A stretch of 64,000 bases of DNA from Novosphingobium album (ex Liu et al. 2023) (GCF_029076845.1 NZ_JARESE010000050.1:1-64000), one strand, 5' to 3'. Shown: positions 1 through 9,531, counted from the stretch's first letter. Translations and numbers: made by a program. Notes: generated by a model not told the origin, from the letters alone.

Positions 1-10
1 ACAACCGATC

Positions 11-60
11 CTACCGGCCATCATAGTCGCCGCTCAACCGGCCATCGTAGTTGTCGCCGC
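11..60 (-). repeat. Imperfect tandem repeat at window edge, possible C-terminal gene remnant
   Basis: Two copies of a roughly 24-nt unit (about 14-37 and 38-60) share CCGGCCATC. Read on the minus strand they encode GDNYDGRLSGDYDGR followed by a TAG stop at 11-13. This looks like the C-terminal end of a repeat-bearing protein, but the sequence immediately upstream on that strand is the antisense of the ltrA-like gene. It may be a remnant left by a rearrangement, or the end of a short overlapping gene. Confidence 0.35.
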
Positions 61-1196
61 GCACGCGCGATCCGCATGAGGAGCACCGCGCCTCCACCCC
101 GCTGGAGCTGCTGTTCGATCTGGTCATCGTCATCGCCATCGCCTCGGCCGCCGCCGGGCTGCACCATGCCGTTGCCGGCAACCACGCGGGCCAGGGCGTC
201 CTGACGTTCGCGCTGGCCTTCTTCGCCACCTGGTGGGCCTGGGTGAACTTCACCTGGTTCGCCTCGGCCTATGACAACGACGGGCCGGTCTATCGCCTGA
301 TCACCTGCTGGATCATGGGCGGCGCGCTGGTGCTGGCCGCCGGCATCCCGGCGATGTTCGAAGGGATCGACCTGTCGCTGGTGATCATCGGCTATATCGT
401 CATGCGCATCGGCATGGTGGCCTTCTGGCTGATCACCGCCAGGAGCGATCCGCCCCACCGCAAGACCGCGATGGCCTATGCGGCTGGCATCGCGCTGGCG
501 CAGGTCTACTGGACCGTGGCCTTGCTGCTGCTGCGCCCGGAGGGGCAGGGCGCGGTCGTCGCGCTGTTCCTGATCGGCGTGGCGCTGGAGCTTTCGGTCC
601 CCGCCGTGGCCGAGCGCCAGGGCATCACCCCCTGGCACCGCGAGCACATGATCGAGCGCCACGGCCTGTTCATCATCATCGTGCTGGGCGAAGTGCTGCT
701 TTCGGGCGCGACCGCGTTCGAGCTGGGCGGCGAGGGGCATGGCGATCTCCCCCGGCTGGTGCTGCTGGCGGTTTCGGCGCTGACCATCACTTTCGCGATG
801 TGGTGGCTCTATTTCTCGCAGGAAGGGCCGTTGGAAAGCGACGATCTGGGCAGCGCCATCCGCTGGGGCTACCTGCATTCGGTGATCTATGCCGCCGGCG
901 CGGCGGTGGGTGCGGGCTTCCTCGTGCTGGTCGATGTCCTGCGCGGCCATGCGGCGGCAAGCCAGCAACTGGGCAATCTGGCGGTGGCGGTGCCGCTGGC
1001 CGCCTATCTCGGCGGGATCTGGCTGGTGCGCGATCGCGCGGTGCTGATCGGGACGGGGCGCCACGTGCTGCTGCCTTTCGCGGTCGCCGTGCTCGCGGCC
1101 GGAACCTGGCTGGGCCAGGCGGCGCTGCCGGCCATGGCCCTGCTCTGCGCGCTGGCGGTGCCGGTGCGCGGCCACGTACGCTGCCAGAGCGCTTGA
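51..1196 (+). CDS. Low temperature requirement protein A (LtrA) family membrane protein
   Basis: A 381-residue multi-spanning membrane protein. The N-terminal signature RDPHEEHRASTPLELLFDL followed by a hydrophobic helix is typical of the LtrA family. About ten further hydrophobic segments cover the rest, with a conserved HREHMIERHGLFIIIVLGE stretch near the middle. The family was named from a Listeria cold-growth mutant and its biochemical role is unknown. The reading frame opens directly after an in-frame TAG at 48-50, so the only upstream start is TTG at 51. The N-terminus is short for the family, and a slight 5' truncation cannot be excluded. No clear ribosome binding site precedes it. 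Confidence 0.8.
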   Translation: MSPRTRDPHEEHRASTPLELLFDLVIVIAIASAAAGLHHAVAGNHAGQGVLTFALAFFATWWAWVNFTWFASAYDNDGPVYRLITCWIMGGALVLAAGIPAMFEGIDLSLVIIGYIVMRIGMVAFWLITARSDPPHRKTAMAYAAGIALAQVYWTVALLLLRPEGQGAVVALFLIGVALELSVPAVAERQGITPWHREHMIERHGLFIIIVLGEVLLSGATAFELGGEGHGDLPRLVLLAVSALTITFAMWWLYFSQEGPLESDDLGSAIRWGYLHSVIYAAGAAVGAGFLVLVDVLRGHAAASQQLGNLAVAVPLAAYLGGIWLVRDRAVLIGTGRHVLLPFAVAVLAAGTWLGQAALPAMALLCALAVPVRGHVRCQSA

Positions 1197-1258
1197 CTCT
1201 TCGGCCGGTTTCGGCCATTGGCCCGCCCCGACCGGCAGGGCTCGCCTTGCCGATCATC

Positions 1259-1332
1259 CGTCCGAGACAGTCGGTGCCCAGGGATCTGCCGGGGCTTAAT
1301 TTCCGGCCTAGACGGGGAACAGGAATTCCAAC
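1259..1332 (+). promoter_or_regulatory. Probable ribosomal protein L10 leader (autoregulatory) upstream of rplJ
   Basis: Within the 300-base non-coding stretch between the ltrA-like gene and rplJ (1197-1496) lies a segment with CCGAGACAGTCGGTGCC, GGGGCTTAAT and CCTAGACGGGGAAC in that order. These blocks resemble the conserved core of alphaproteobacterial rplJ leaders, where L10(L12)4 binds to repress its own synthesis. Recognition is from memory of such leaders. A covariance-model scan (Rfam L10_leader) would confirm or refute it. The rest of the gap shows no convincing ORF. Confidence 0.6.
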
Positions 1333-1496
1333 GGCCCACGCATTCCCAACTGCGCGGTGCCTTTTTCGCGTTTCTTGAACGCGGCTCCTTCCCCTTCGAC
1401 GGACTCGCCCCGTGCCGTGATCGCGGCATGGGACAACGTAGCCGGCCGTCCGGGGCGCCTTGGGCACTCCGGCGGTCACATGTGAAGGAGTAAGGC

Positions 1497-2012
1497 ATGG
1501 ATCGTTCGCAGAAAGCCGAATCGGTCGCCCAGCTCAACGCAACTTTCAACGAGGCGGGCGCGGTGGTCATCACCCGCAACCTCGGCATGTCGGTGGCCCA
1601 GTCCACCGTCCTGCGCACGAAGATGCGGGATGCGGGCGCGACCTACAAGGTTGCGAAGAACCGTCTTGCCAAGCTTGCCATCGTGGATACCGACTATGCC
1701 GGTATCGGCGACTTCCTGACCGGCCCGACGGCCATCGCGACTTCGGTCGACCCCGTCGCCGCTGCCAAGGCTGTCGTCGACTTCGCCAAGACGACCGACA
1801 AGATCGAGATCGTCGGCGGCGCGATGGGCACGCAGGTGCTGAACGCGGAAGGTGTCAAGGCGCTCGCCTCGATGCCCTCGCTTGACGAACTGCGCGCCAA
1901 GCTCATCGGCCTCGTCCAGGCTCCGGCGACCAAGATCGCCCAGCTTTCGACCGCTCCGGCGGCCAAGCTGGCGCGCGTCTTTGCCGCCTATGCCGAAAAG
2001 GATGCCGCGTAA
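1497..2012 (+). CDS. rplJ: 50S ribosomal protein L10
   Basis: A 171-residue L10 (uL10), base of the ribosomal stalk that anchors L7/L12 dimers next to the GTPase centre. N-terminal [14 protein letters not shown] and the motif [12 protein letters not shown] are family hallmarks, and the length matches alphaproteobacterial L10. ATG follows GAAGGAG by six bases. It is co-transcribed with rplL 85 bases downstream and preceded by a likely L10-responsive leader. rpoB does not follow and rplKA does not precede it, unlike the classical arrangement. Confidence 0.98.
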   Translation: MDRSQKAESVAQLNATFNEAGAVVITRNLGMSVAQSTVLRTKMRDAGATYKVAKNRLAKLAIVDTDYAGIGDFLTGPTAIATSVDPVAAAKAVVDFAKTTDKIEIVGGAMGTQVLNAEGVKALASMPSLDELRAKLIGLVQAPATKIAQLSTAPAAKLARVFAAYAEKDAA

Positions 2013-2097
2013 GCGCAAGCCCAAGACGTTTCGAAACGATTTATCCCCGGCGATCCGGTTCGCGGACGCGGGGACCACAGATCAGGAGTGAAGTATC

Positions 2098-2469
2098 ATG
2101 GCCGATATCGCCAAGCTTGTTGAAGAACTGTCGCAGCTGACCGTCCTTGAGGCGGCCGACCTTGCCAAGGCGCTGGAAGAAGCGTGGGGCGTTTCCGCCG
2201 CCGCTGCCGTCGCCGTGGCCGCCGCCCCGGCCGAAGCCGCCGCCGCGGTGGAAGAGAAGACCGAATTCGACGTCATCCTGACGGGTGACGGCGGCAAGAA
2301 GATCCAGGTCATCAAGGAAGTCCGCGCCATCACCGGCCTGGGCCTCGCCGAAGCCAAGGCTCTCGTCGAAGGTGCCCCGAAGGCCGTCAAGGAAGGCATC
2401 AACAAGGCGGAAGCCGAAGAGATCAAGAAGAAGATCGAGGAAGCCGGCGGCACCGTCGAGCTCAAGTAA
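2098..2469 (+). CDS. rplL: 50S ribosomal protein L7/L12
   Basis: A 123-residue bL12 stalk protein that recruits translation factors. It shows the N-terminal dimerisation helix ([20 protein letters not shown]), an Ala/Pro-rich hinge near residues 37-52, and the globular C-terminal domain with KTEFDVIL and the [20 protein letters not shown] factor-binding surface. It lies 85 bases after rplJ and is followed at once by a strong intrinsic terminator, so rplJ-rplL appears to be a complete bicistronic unit. Confidence 0.98.
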   Translation: MADIAKLVEELSQLTVLEAADLAKALEEAWGVSAAAAVAVAAAPAEAAAAVEEKTEFDVILTGDGGKKIQVIKEVRAITGLGLAEAKALVEGAPKAVKEGINKAEAEEIKKKIEEAGGTVELK

Positions 2470-2506
2470 TCTTCTTTCCGGTTCTTGCCGGACGAACACG
2501 GGAAAG

Positions 2507-2534
2507 GGGCGGTCCTGCGGGGCCGCCCTTTTTT
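2507..2534 (+). terminator. Rho-independent terminator after rplL
   Basis: A 9-bp GC-rich stem (2507-2515 with 2520-2528, one G-U pair) with loop TGCG is followed by six T residues. It ends the rplJ-rplL transcript before the next gene. Confidence 0.92.
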
Positions 2535-2647
2535 CGTTCCGGGTGGAGACGGCCGCGAGGGGCAACTTTCCCCGTCCTGTAATCTCCGGTTCAGCTTCGG
2601 GGAGTAACCTTCGACTTGCAAAGGGCCGAGTCACGGGAGTTACCCCA

Positions 2648-3208
2648 ATGCGAAATTCCTCCAGGTATCTGCTGGCCGCCGCTGGCGTGGCGCTGCTCGG
2701 CGCTGGCGTTGCCCAGGCAGCCACCGCCGGCTGCCACACCACGCAGGTCGCCTTGCCCGACGGCGCGGTGGCGCAAGTCCGTTACACCGGCGATATCGCC
2801 CCGAAAGTCGCGGTGCTGCCGGCCGACGCGATGACGCTGGCCGATTTCGATCCGCTGTTCATGCCGATGCCCGCCGCTTTCGCCCGGATGCAGCAGTTTG
2901 CCGCGATGATGGACCAGCAGGCGCAGGCGATGCTCCAGCAGGCCGCGGCTGGCGGTGCCGCCGCGCCGGGCCTCGTCATGGCCGGCAACTTGCCCCAGGG
3001 CGCGCATTTCAGCTACGTTTCGACCACTACCGACGCTAGCGGCTGCACGCGCACCGTGTCCTACAATTCCGATGGCTCGGGCGCGGCGCCGAAGATGACC
3101 CAGGCGGCATCGGACGGTTGCGACGCGGCAAATCCCGGCGGGGCCGCGATCCCCGCCAAAGTTGAAGCTTCTGGCTCGGTACGGGCCATGTCTGGCCAGA
3201 AGACCTGA
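2648..3208 (+). CDS. Small exported protein of unknown function
   Basis: A 186-residue protein with a clear signal peptide (MRNSSRYLLAAAGVALLGAG, cleavage probably after AQA near residue 25). The mature part has three cysteines, a Met/Gln/Ala-rich helical stretch (FARMQQFAAMMDQQAQAM, about residues 78-95) and a region rich in Gly, Ser and Thr. I do not recognise a domain. ATG 2648 was chosen because the signal peptide begins there, although the frame is open further upstream. It stands alone between two terminators, so it is probably monocistronic and periplasmic. Confidence 0.75.
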   Translation: MRNSSRYLLAAAGVALLGAGVAQAATAGCHTTQVALPDGAVAQVRYTGDIAPKVAVLPADAMTLADFDPLFMPMPAAFARMQQFAAMMDQQAQAMLQQAAAGGAAAPGLVMAGNLPQGAHFSYVSTTTDASGCTRTVSYNSDGSGAAPKMTQAASDGCDAANPGGAAIPAKVEASGSVRAMSGQKT

Positions 3209-3231
3209 CGCGCATCCCCGCGCAGAATGAG

Positions 3232-3263
3232 GGGGCGGTCCCACGTTGGGGCCGCCCCTTTTT
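3232..3263 (+). terminator. Rho-independent terminator
   Basis: A 12-bp stem (3232-3243 with 3247-3258, one G-U pair), loop CGT, then five T residues. It closes the secreted-protein gene. Confidence 0.92.
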
Positions 3264-3276
3264 CGTGGCGATTGCA

Positions 3277-3310
3277 AGCCCGGTCACGCGGGCTGCGGTA
3301 TCCTCCTCCG
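3277..3310 (+). repeat. Dispersed palindromic repeat, copy 1
   Basis: This 34-base segment matches 9401-9434 at 30 of 34 positions. It contains the small hairpin AGCCCG-N6-CGGGCT and ends in TATCCTCC. Both copies lie just downstream of an intrinsic terminator. Confidence 0.6.
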
Positions 3311-3382
3311 ACAAATATTACACTTTAATGACATCCGTGCCATGATGCTGGCCACGGCCGTTGGGGCAGCTAGGACCGGCGC

Positions 3383-4300
3383 ATGGCATTTCGGGTCAAG
3401 GGCAAGGACGGCACCGTGCAATCGGCCGTGCGCCGCATCGCGTGCGAGCAGATCGATGCGGCGCTGGCGGCGGTCGACGGGCAGGATGATGGCGATGTGG
3501 TTCACGATGTGCGCAAGCGCTGCAAGAAGTTGCGGGGGCTGGTGCGTCTGGTGCGCCCCTCCTTTCCCGGCTACGCTCGCGAAAACGCGGCTTTCCGCGA
3601 TATCGCCGGGCTGATTTCGGCCGCGCGCGACGCCAGGGTGATGCAGGATACCTATGACGCGCTGGTGGAGCATTTCCACGCGGAGGTCGATCGCCGGGCG
3701 CTCGGCTCGATCCGGCGCCGGTTCACCTTGCAACGCAAGGGCGAGCTGGCGGATGATGGCTCGGAGCGGGCCTTGCCGCAAGTGCGGGCGCGGCTGCTGG
3801 AGGCGCGTGAGCGGGCGGCGGCCTGGCGGCTGGACGATGATGGCTGGGCGGCGGTGTCGGGCGGGCTGGAAAAGACCTATCGCCAGGCCCGCAAGGCCGC
3901 CGCCGCCGCGCGCGCGAACCCGCATGACGAGGCGTTTCACGAATTGCGCAAGCATGTGAAATACCACTGGAGCCACTGCCTGCTGCTGGAAGGGCTGTGG
4001 CGGCCGATGCTGGTGGTGCGCCAGGATGCGGCGCTATCGCTTTCGGAACTGCTGGGCGATCACCACGACTTGTCGGTGTTCGCGCACAGGCTGGACACGG
4101 ACCCGCTGGCTTATGGCCGCCCCGGCGATGTTGTGGCCGCGATCGGCCTGGCGCGCCGGCGGCAAGCCGAGCTTGAGGCGAAGGCGTGGCCTCTGGCCGG
4201 CCGCCTGCTCGCCCAGTCGCCCGAGCAGCTTGGCGATCATTTCGGCGCGCTGTGGAAGGTCTGGCGGTCCGCCGCCAGGGCCCCCGCCGAGGCGGCCTGA
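3383..4300 (+). CDS. CHAD domain protein
   Basis: A 305-residue all-helical CHAD protein. The basic signature HDVRKRCKKLR is at about residues 41-51 and a second, HELRKHVKYHW, near residue 187, as expected for the two internal repeats. CHAD domains bind inorganic polyphosphate through these lysines, arginines and histidines and are often paired with CYTH phosphatases. Here the CYTH gene starts three bases after this stop, so the two are surely one operon; in many bacteria they form a single fused protein. Role in polyphosphate granule biology is inference. Confidence 0.88.
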   Translation: MAFRVKGKDGTVQSAVRRIACEQIDAALAAVDGQDDGDVVHDVRKRCKKLRGLVRLVRPSFPGYARENAAFRDIAGLISAARDARVMQDTYDALVEHFHAEVDRRALGSIRRRFTLQRKGELADDGSERALPQVRARLLEARERAAAWRLDDDGWAAVSGGLEKTYRQARKAAAAARANPHDEAFHELRKHVKYHWSHCLLLEGLWRPMLVVRQDAALSLSELLGDHHDLSVFAHRLDTDPLAYGRPGDVVAAIGLARRRQAELEAKAWPLAGRLLAQSPEQLGDHFGALWKVWRSAARAPAEAA

Positions 4301-4303
4301 GCC

Positions 4304-4762
4304 ATGGCCCGCGAGATCGAGCGCAAGTTTCTCGTCGCCGGGGATGCATGGCGGCGCGCGGCGGGCGAAGGCCAGCGCATCCGCCAGGCCTATCTCGCCA
4401 GCGGCGGCCCCGCCGAGATCCGCGTGCGCATCTGCGATGGCGCGCGGGCGGTGCTAACGATCAAGTCCGCCGCGCCGGGCCTTTCGCGCGCCGAATTCGA
4501 ATATCCCATCCCGCTGGCCGACGCGGAGGAACTGATCGCCCTGCGCACGGGCGGCTGCCTGGAAAAGCGGCGCTTCACCATCCCGGCGGACGCGGGCCTG
4601 CGCTGGGAGATCGACGTGTTCGCAGGCACGCACCAGGGCCTGTGCCTGGCCGAGATCGAGCTGGCCAGCCCGGACCAGGCATTCGCCATGCCCGATTGGC
4701 TGGGCGCGGAAGTGACGGGCGATCCGCGCTATTACAACGCCACGCTCGCGCGCACGGCATAG
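4304..4762 (+). CDS. CYTH domain inorganic triphosphatase-like protein
   Basis: A 152-residue CYTH protein. The EIERKFL signature is at residues 4-10, and alternating acidic and basic strands (IRVRICDG, LTIKSA, FEYPIP, WEIDVFAG, LAEIELAS) form the triphosphate tunnel. Family members hydrolyse tripolyphosphate or related compounds with Mg or Mn. It follows the CHAD gene by three bases, so polyphosphate or tripolyphosphate is the likely shared substrate. The substrate cannot be read from sequence alone. Confidence 0.88.
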   Translation: MAREIERKFLVAGDAWRRAAGEGQRIRQAYLASGGPAEIRVRICDGARAVLTIKSAAPGLSRAEFEYPIPLADAEELIALRTGGCLEKRRFTIPADAGLRWEIDVFAGTHQGLCLAEIELASPDQAFAMPDWLGAEVTGDPRYYNATLARTA

Positions 4763-4769
4763 CCGCGCT

Positions 4770-5198
4770 TCAGCGGCGGAGCACGCTTGCCGTGCTGATC
4801 CACAAGGTTCGGGGGCGGCGATGCGCGATCAGCCATGCATCGCCCACCCGGCGCAGGGCATCGACGTAATAGCCGTTGTGATCGAGCCCGGCCGCGCTTG
4901 TCACCAGCCAGTAGGTGCGCGCGCTCGCGCTGTCCTCGCCCGTGAATTCGACGCGGCAGGTGGTAAGGTGATGGCTGATGAAGCCGGGCACGCCGCCGCC
5001 CGGCTGGGGGATCACCGATGGCCCCCGCATCCAGGCGCGGATCGCCTCGCGCCCGGCGATCGCCGCGTCGAGCTGGAGCACGCCGTCTTCGGTGAAGCAT
5101 TCGGCATAGGCATCGGCCTTGCGCGCGTCGCCGGCCTGCGTGCAGGCGGCCAGGCGCTGCTCGATCACGGCGAGCGCGCGAACCTGGGCATCGGTCAT
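4770..5198 (-). CDS. NTF2-like (SnoaL) family protein
   Basis: A 142-residue protein with the cone-shaped NTF2-like pattern: an N-terminal helix, YAECFTEDGVLQL, GREAIRAWM, ISHHLTTCRVEF, and a terminal DAWLIAHRRPRTLWI strand. SnoaL-type members act as small enzymes (isomerases, dehydratases) or ligand binders. Catalytic identity is not clear here. Its ATG overlaps the stop of the upstream cytochrome c gene by four bases (ATGA), so the two are translationally coupled. Confidence 0.7.
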   Translation of the reverse strand: MTDAQVRALAVIEQRLAACTQAGDARKADAYAECFTEDGVLQLDAAIAGREAIRAWMRGPSVIPQPGGGVPGFISHHLTTCRVEFTGEDSASARTYWLVTSAAGLDHNGYYVDALRRVGDAWLIAHRRPRTLWISTASVLRR

Positions 5199-5650
5199 TT
5201 CAGCGTCTCAAGATAGTCGATCACCGCCTTGCGCGCTTCGGGATTGGGCACCGAGATCACCATCTTGGTGCCGGGCACCATCTTCATCGGCCCTTGCAGC
5301 CACTGGTCGAGCGTCGCGCGGTCCCAGACGATGCCGGACCTGGCGAGCGGTTCGCTGAAGGCATAGCCGGGCACTTCGCCCGCCTTGCTGCCGACGATGC
5401 CGAACAGCGTCGGGCCGATGCCGTTGCGGCCGGGCTCGACCGAGTGGCACGAGGCGCACTGGAAGAACGCGGCCGGCGGGCCGGCGGCTTGCGACGGTGC
5501 CGCCGTCGCTTCGCCGGCCGCGGGCGCGGGGCCGGGGACGGGATCGGCGCTTTCGCTGGCGGCCGCCGCCGGGCTCTCGCCGGCATTGCCGCTGCAGGCG
5601 CACAGCAAGGCAAGCGGGGTGGCGGCGGCGAGGAATCGGCTGACGGTCAT
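5195..5650 (-). CDS. Class I cytochrome c, exported or lipid-anchored
   Basis: A 151-residue protein with a signal sequence ending in LALLCACSG, which may be an imperfect lipobox. A Pro/Ala/Ser-rich spacer to about residue 60 follows, then a c-type cytochrome domain with CASCH (residues 65-69) and the distal haem methionine in VPGTKM (M130). GPTLFGIVG and YAFSEPL resemble mitochondrial-type c552/c2 cytochromes. ATG 5650 was chosen over an upstream in-frame ATG at 5701 because a GGAGAGC ribosome binding site and the signal peptide fit it. Likely a periplasmic electron carrier. Confidence 0.9.
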   Translation of the reverse strand: MTVSRFLAAATPLALLCACSGNAGESPAAAASESADPVPGPAPAAGEATAAPSQAAGPPAAFFQCASCHSVEPGRNGIGPTLFGIVGSKAGEVPGYAFSEPLARSGIVWDRATLDQWLQGPMKMVPGTKMVISVPNPEARKAVIDYLETLK

Positions 5651-5810
5651 GAAGCTCTCCTTGATCGGCGCCAGCGATATGCAACGCGCGGCGCGGGTCA
5701 AGCCGGCATGTGCCGGGCGCGTGACGGCGGCAAATCGCCGGGACGGCGGAAGCGGGCGGAATCAAAAGGGCTTTCGCTCCGCGCGGCGAGCGCATACCGC
5801 CGCCGGCGAC

Positions 5811-7217
5811 ATGGCCCATCGTCCGACCCTGACCTTCCGCGCCGAACTCGGCGAGACCGCCCGGCTGGCGGCGCCGCTGGCGCTTGCCAATATCCTGCAG
5901 ATGGCGGTCTTCGCGGTGGACGTGATGTTCGTCGCGCGGCTGGGGCAGCACGCGCTGGCCGCCGCCAGCCTGGCGGTCGCGCTGTTCGCGCTGCTGATCA
6001 TGGGCTGCAACGGCATCACCGGCGCGGTCGCCCCGCTGATCGCGGCCGAAGTGGGGCGGCGGTGGAATGCGGTGCGCGAGGTGCGCCGGTCGGTGCGCAT
6101 GGCGCTGTGGCTGGCGGTGCTGCTGGGCGGCGCGGGCATCGGCCTGTGCCTGTTCGGCGAGCCGATCATGCTGGCGACCGGGCAGGAGGCGGATCTTGCC
6201 CGGCTGGCCGGGGGCTTCCTGGCGGTGCTTTCGCTCAGCCTGATTCCGATGATCGTCGCCAATGTCCTGCGCACGTTCGTGTCTGCGCTGGGCCGGCCGG
6301 TCTTCGCCACCGCGATCACCGCCATGGCGATCCTGGTCAATGCCACGGGCAATTACGCCTTCGTCTTCGGCAATCTCGGCGCGCCGGCGCTGGGCCTTGC
6401 CGGATCGGCGATTTCTAGCCTGATCACCACCTGCTCGATGGTCGCGGCCTATGTGCTGGCGATCGGGGCCGACCGGCGCTTGCGGCGCTACCGCATCTTC
6501 GGGCGCTGGTGGCGGCCCGAATGGTCGCGCCTGCGCCAGATCCTGGGCATCGGCCTGCCGATAGCGCTGACGCTGATCGCCGAGGGTGGGCTGTTCAGCG
6601 GCGCCGCGTTCCTCATGGGCCTGATCGGCGAGGCGCAGCTTGCCGCGCATACTATCGCGTTGCAGGTGGCCGCGCTGTTCTTCCAGGTGCCGTTCGGCAT
6701 CGGCCAGGCCGCGACGATCCGCGTGGGCTATCACTATGGCGCGGGCGATGGCGGCGCGATCGGCCGGGCCGGCTGGGCCGCGCTGGTTTTCGGCTTCGCC
6801 TTCGCCTGCGTTTCGGCCAGCGCCATGGTGCTGTGGCCCCGGCTGATCCTGTCCGCCTATGTCGATGTGCACGCGGCGACCAACGCGGTGATGATGGGCT
6901 TCGCGCTCCAGTACCTGGCGGTGGCCGCCGCGTTCCAGCTGGTGGACGGCACGCAGGCGGTGGCCGCCGGCGTGCTGCGCGGCGTGCAGGATACGCGCGT
7001 GCCGATGGTCATCGCCGTGGTCAGCTACTGGCTGGCGGGTTTCGCCACCGCCGCCGCGCTCGGCCTTGTCACGCCGCTGGCGGGCGTGGGCGTGTGGATC
7101 GGGCTGGCCGTGGGGCTTTCGGTCGCGGCGGTGCTGCTGCTGCTGCGCTGGCACTGGCGGGAGCGGTTCGGTCTGCTGCCGGCCCCGCAGGTCCGTTTCG
7201 GAGCGTCCCGATCCTGA
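5811..7217 (+). CDS. MATE family multidrug/toxin efflux transporter
   Basis: A 468-residue protein with about twelve transmembrane helices in two homologous halves. It belongs to the MATE (MatE) branch of the MOP superfamily, which exports cationic compounds using Na+ or H+. The first half contains ILQMAVFAVDVMFVARLG and the second FQLVDGTQAVAAGVLRGVQD, both family hallmarks. ATG 5811 begins just before the first helix. The frame is open upstream, but that extension has no MATE similarity. It is divergent from the cytochrome c gene, leaving about 160 bases for both promoters. Confidence 0.92.
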   Translation: MAHRPTLTFRAELGETARLAAPLALANILQMAVFAVDVMFVARLGQHALAAASLAVALFALLIMGCNGITGAVAPLIAAEVGRRWNAVREVRRSVRMALWLAVLLGGAGIGLCLFGEPIMLATGQEADLARLAGGFLAVLSLSLIPMIVANVLRTFVSALGRPVFATAITAMAILVNATGNYAFVFGNLGAPALGLAGSAISSLITTCSMVAAYVLAIGADRRLRRYRIFGRWWRPEWSRLRQILGIGLPIALTLIAEGGLFSGAAFLMGLIGEAQLAAHTIALQVAALFFQVPFGIGQAATIRVGYHYGAGDGGAIGRAGWAALVFGFAFACVSASAMVLWPRLILSAYVDVHAATNAVMMGFALQYLAVAAAFQLVDGTQAVAAGVLRGVQDTRVPMVIAVVSYWLAGFATAAALGLVTPLAGVGVWIGLAVGLSVAAVLLLLRWHWRERFGLLPAPQVRFGASRS

Positions 7218-7247
7218 GCCGGCTGGCGGTTTTTTCCCTTAACAGCG

Positions 7248-7277
7248 CTTGACGACCCCTCAAGGGCGAACCATATG
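7248..7277 (+). promoter_or_regulatory. RpoH-like heat-shock promoter for groESL
   Basis: CTTGACG (7248-7254) and CCATAT (7271-7276) are separated by 16 bases. This fits the sigma-32-type pattern CTTGA...CCATNT better than a housekeeping promoter. It lies directly upstream of the CIRCE element and about 90 bases before groES. Confidence 0.6.
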
Positions 7278-7286
7278 GCGGCTCGC

Positions 7287-7311
7287 TGGCACTCTCATGC
7301 AGGGAGTGCCA
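7287..7311 (+). promoter_or_regulatory. CIRCE operator (HrcA binding site)
   Basis: A perfect inverted repeat, TGGCACTC, nine-base spacer, GAGTGCCA, matches the CIRCE consensus bound by the HrcA repressor. It sits in the groES 5' untranslated region. Confidence 0.93.
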
Positions 7312-7345
7312 AAGCAGTTATGTTCATTGGATGAGGGAGTATCCC

Positions 7346-7633
7346 ATGAGTTTCCGTCCGCTGCACGATCGTGTTCTCGTGCGCCGCGTCGAAGCCGAAG
7401 AGAAGACGGCCGGCGGCATCATTATCCCCGACAGCGCCAAGGAAAAGCCCGCCGAGGGTGAAATCGTCGCTGCCGGCAATGGCGCCCGCGCCGACGACGG
7501 CAAGGTGACGCCGCTCGACGTGAAGGTGGGTGATCGCGTGCTGTTCGGCAAGTGGTCCGGCACTGAAGTCAAGGTCGATGGCGAAGACCTGCTCATTATG
7601 AAGGAAAGCGACATCCTCGGCGTCATCGCCTGA
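7346..7633 (+). CDS. groES: Co-chaperonin GroES
   Basis: A 95-residue 10-kDa chaperonin that caps GroEL. It starts [14 protein letters not shown], and the mobile loop [17 protein letters not shown] is at about residues 17-33. ATG 7346 rather than 7331 fits the family start. It is the first gene of the groESL operon, 44 bases before groEL. Dual control by HrcA (CIRCE) and RpoH is inferred from the upstream sites. Confidence 0.98.
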   Translation: MSFRPLHDRVLVRRVEAEEKTAGGIIIPDSAKEKPAEGEIVAAGNGARADDGKVTPLDVKVGDRVLFGKWSGTEVKVDGEDLLIMKESDILGVIA

Positions 7634-7665
7634 GCCTGGTCGTTTTCACCAACCCCGTTATCTGA

Positions 7666-9321
<1,656 letters not shown>

Positions 9322-9347
9322 GTCCTCGTCCACGCAGGGAAAATCAG

Positions 9348-9377
9348 GGGCCGGGGGAGCATTCCTCCGGCCCTTTT
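9348..9377 (+). terminator. Rho-independent terminator after groEL
   Basis: An 11-bp stem (9348-9358 with 9363-9373, one G-U pair), loop GCAT, then TTTTCC. Confidence 0.9.
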
Positions 9378-9400
9378 CCTTTGGCGATCTGTCGCTGGCT

Positions 9401-9434
9401 AGCCCGGCCACGCGGGCCGCAGTATCCTCCCCCG
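9401..9434 (+). repeat. Dispersed palindromic repeat, copy 2
   Basis: It matches 3277-3310 at 30 of 34 positions. Here it runs straight into the larger element at 9425-9531. Confidence 0.6.
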
Positions 9435-9531
9435 GCAGGGGGCGGGGAACCGCCGCGCAGCGGTGGTGGAGGGGTATCAACGCCAGCGGGAACATACGCG
9501 CTGCCACCTCCCCTACCAGGGGAGGATCTGG
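9425..9531 (+). repeat. Two-hairpin repeat element, intergenic copy
   Basis: Each end is a C-rich/G-rich hairpin. The right one is CCTCCCC-N5-GGGGAGG at 9507-9525, followed by ATCTGG, exactly as at the right end of the truB element. An internal box ending GGTGGAGGGG (about 9465-9474) is also shared. It appears to be a diverged relative of the element at 51430-51569. Confidence 0.65.
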
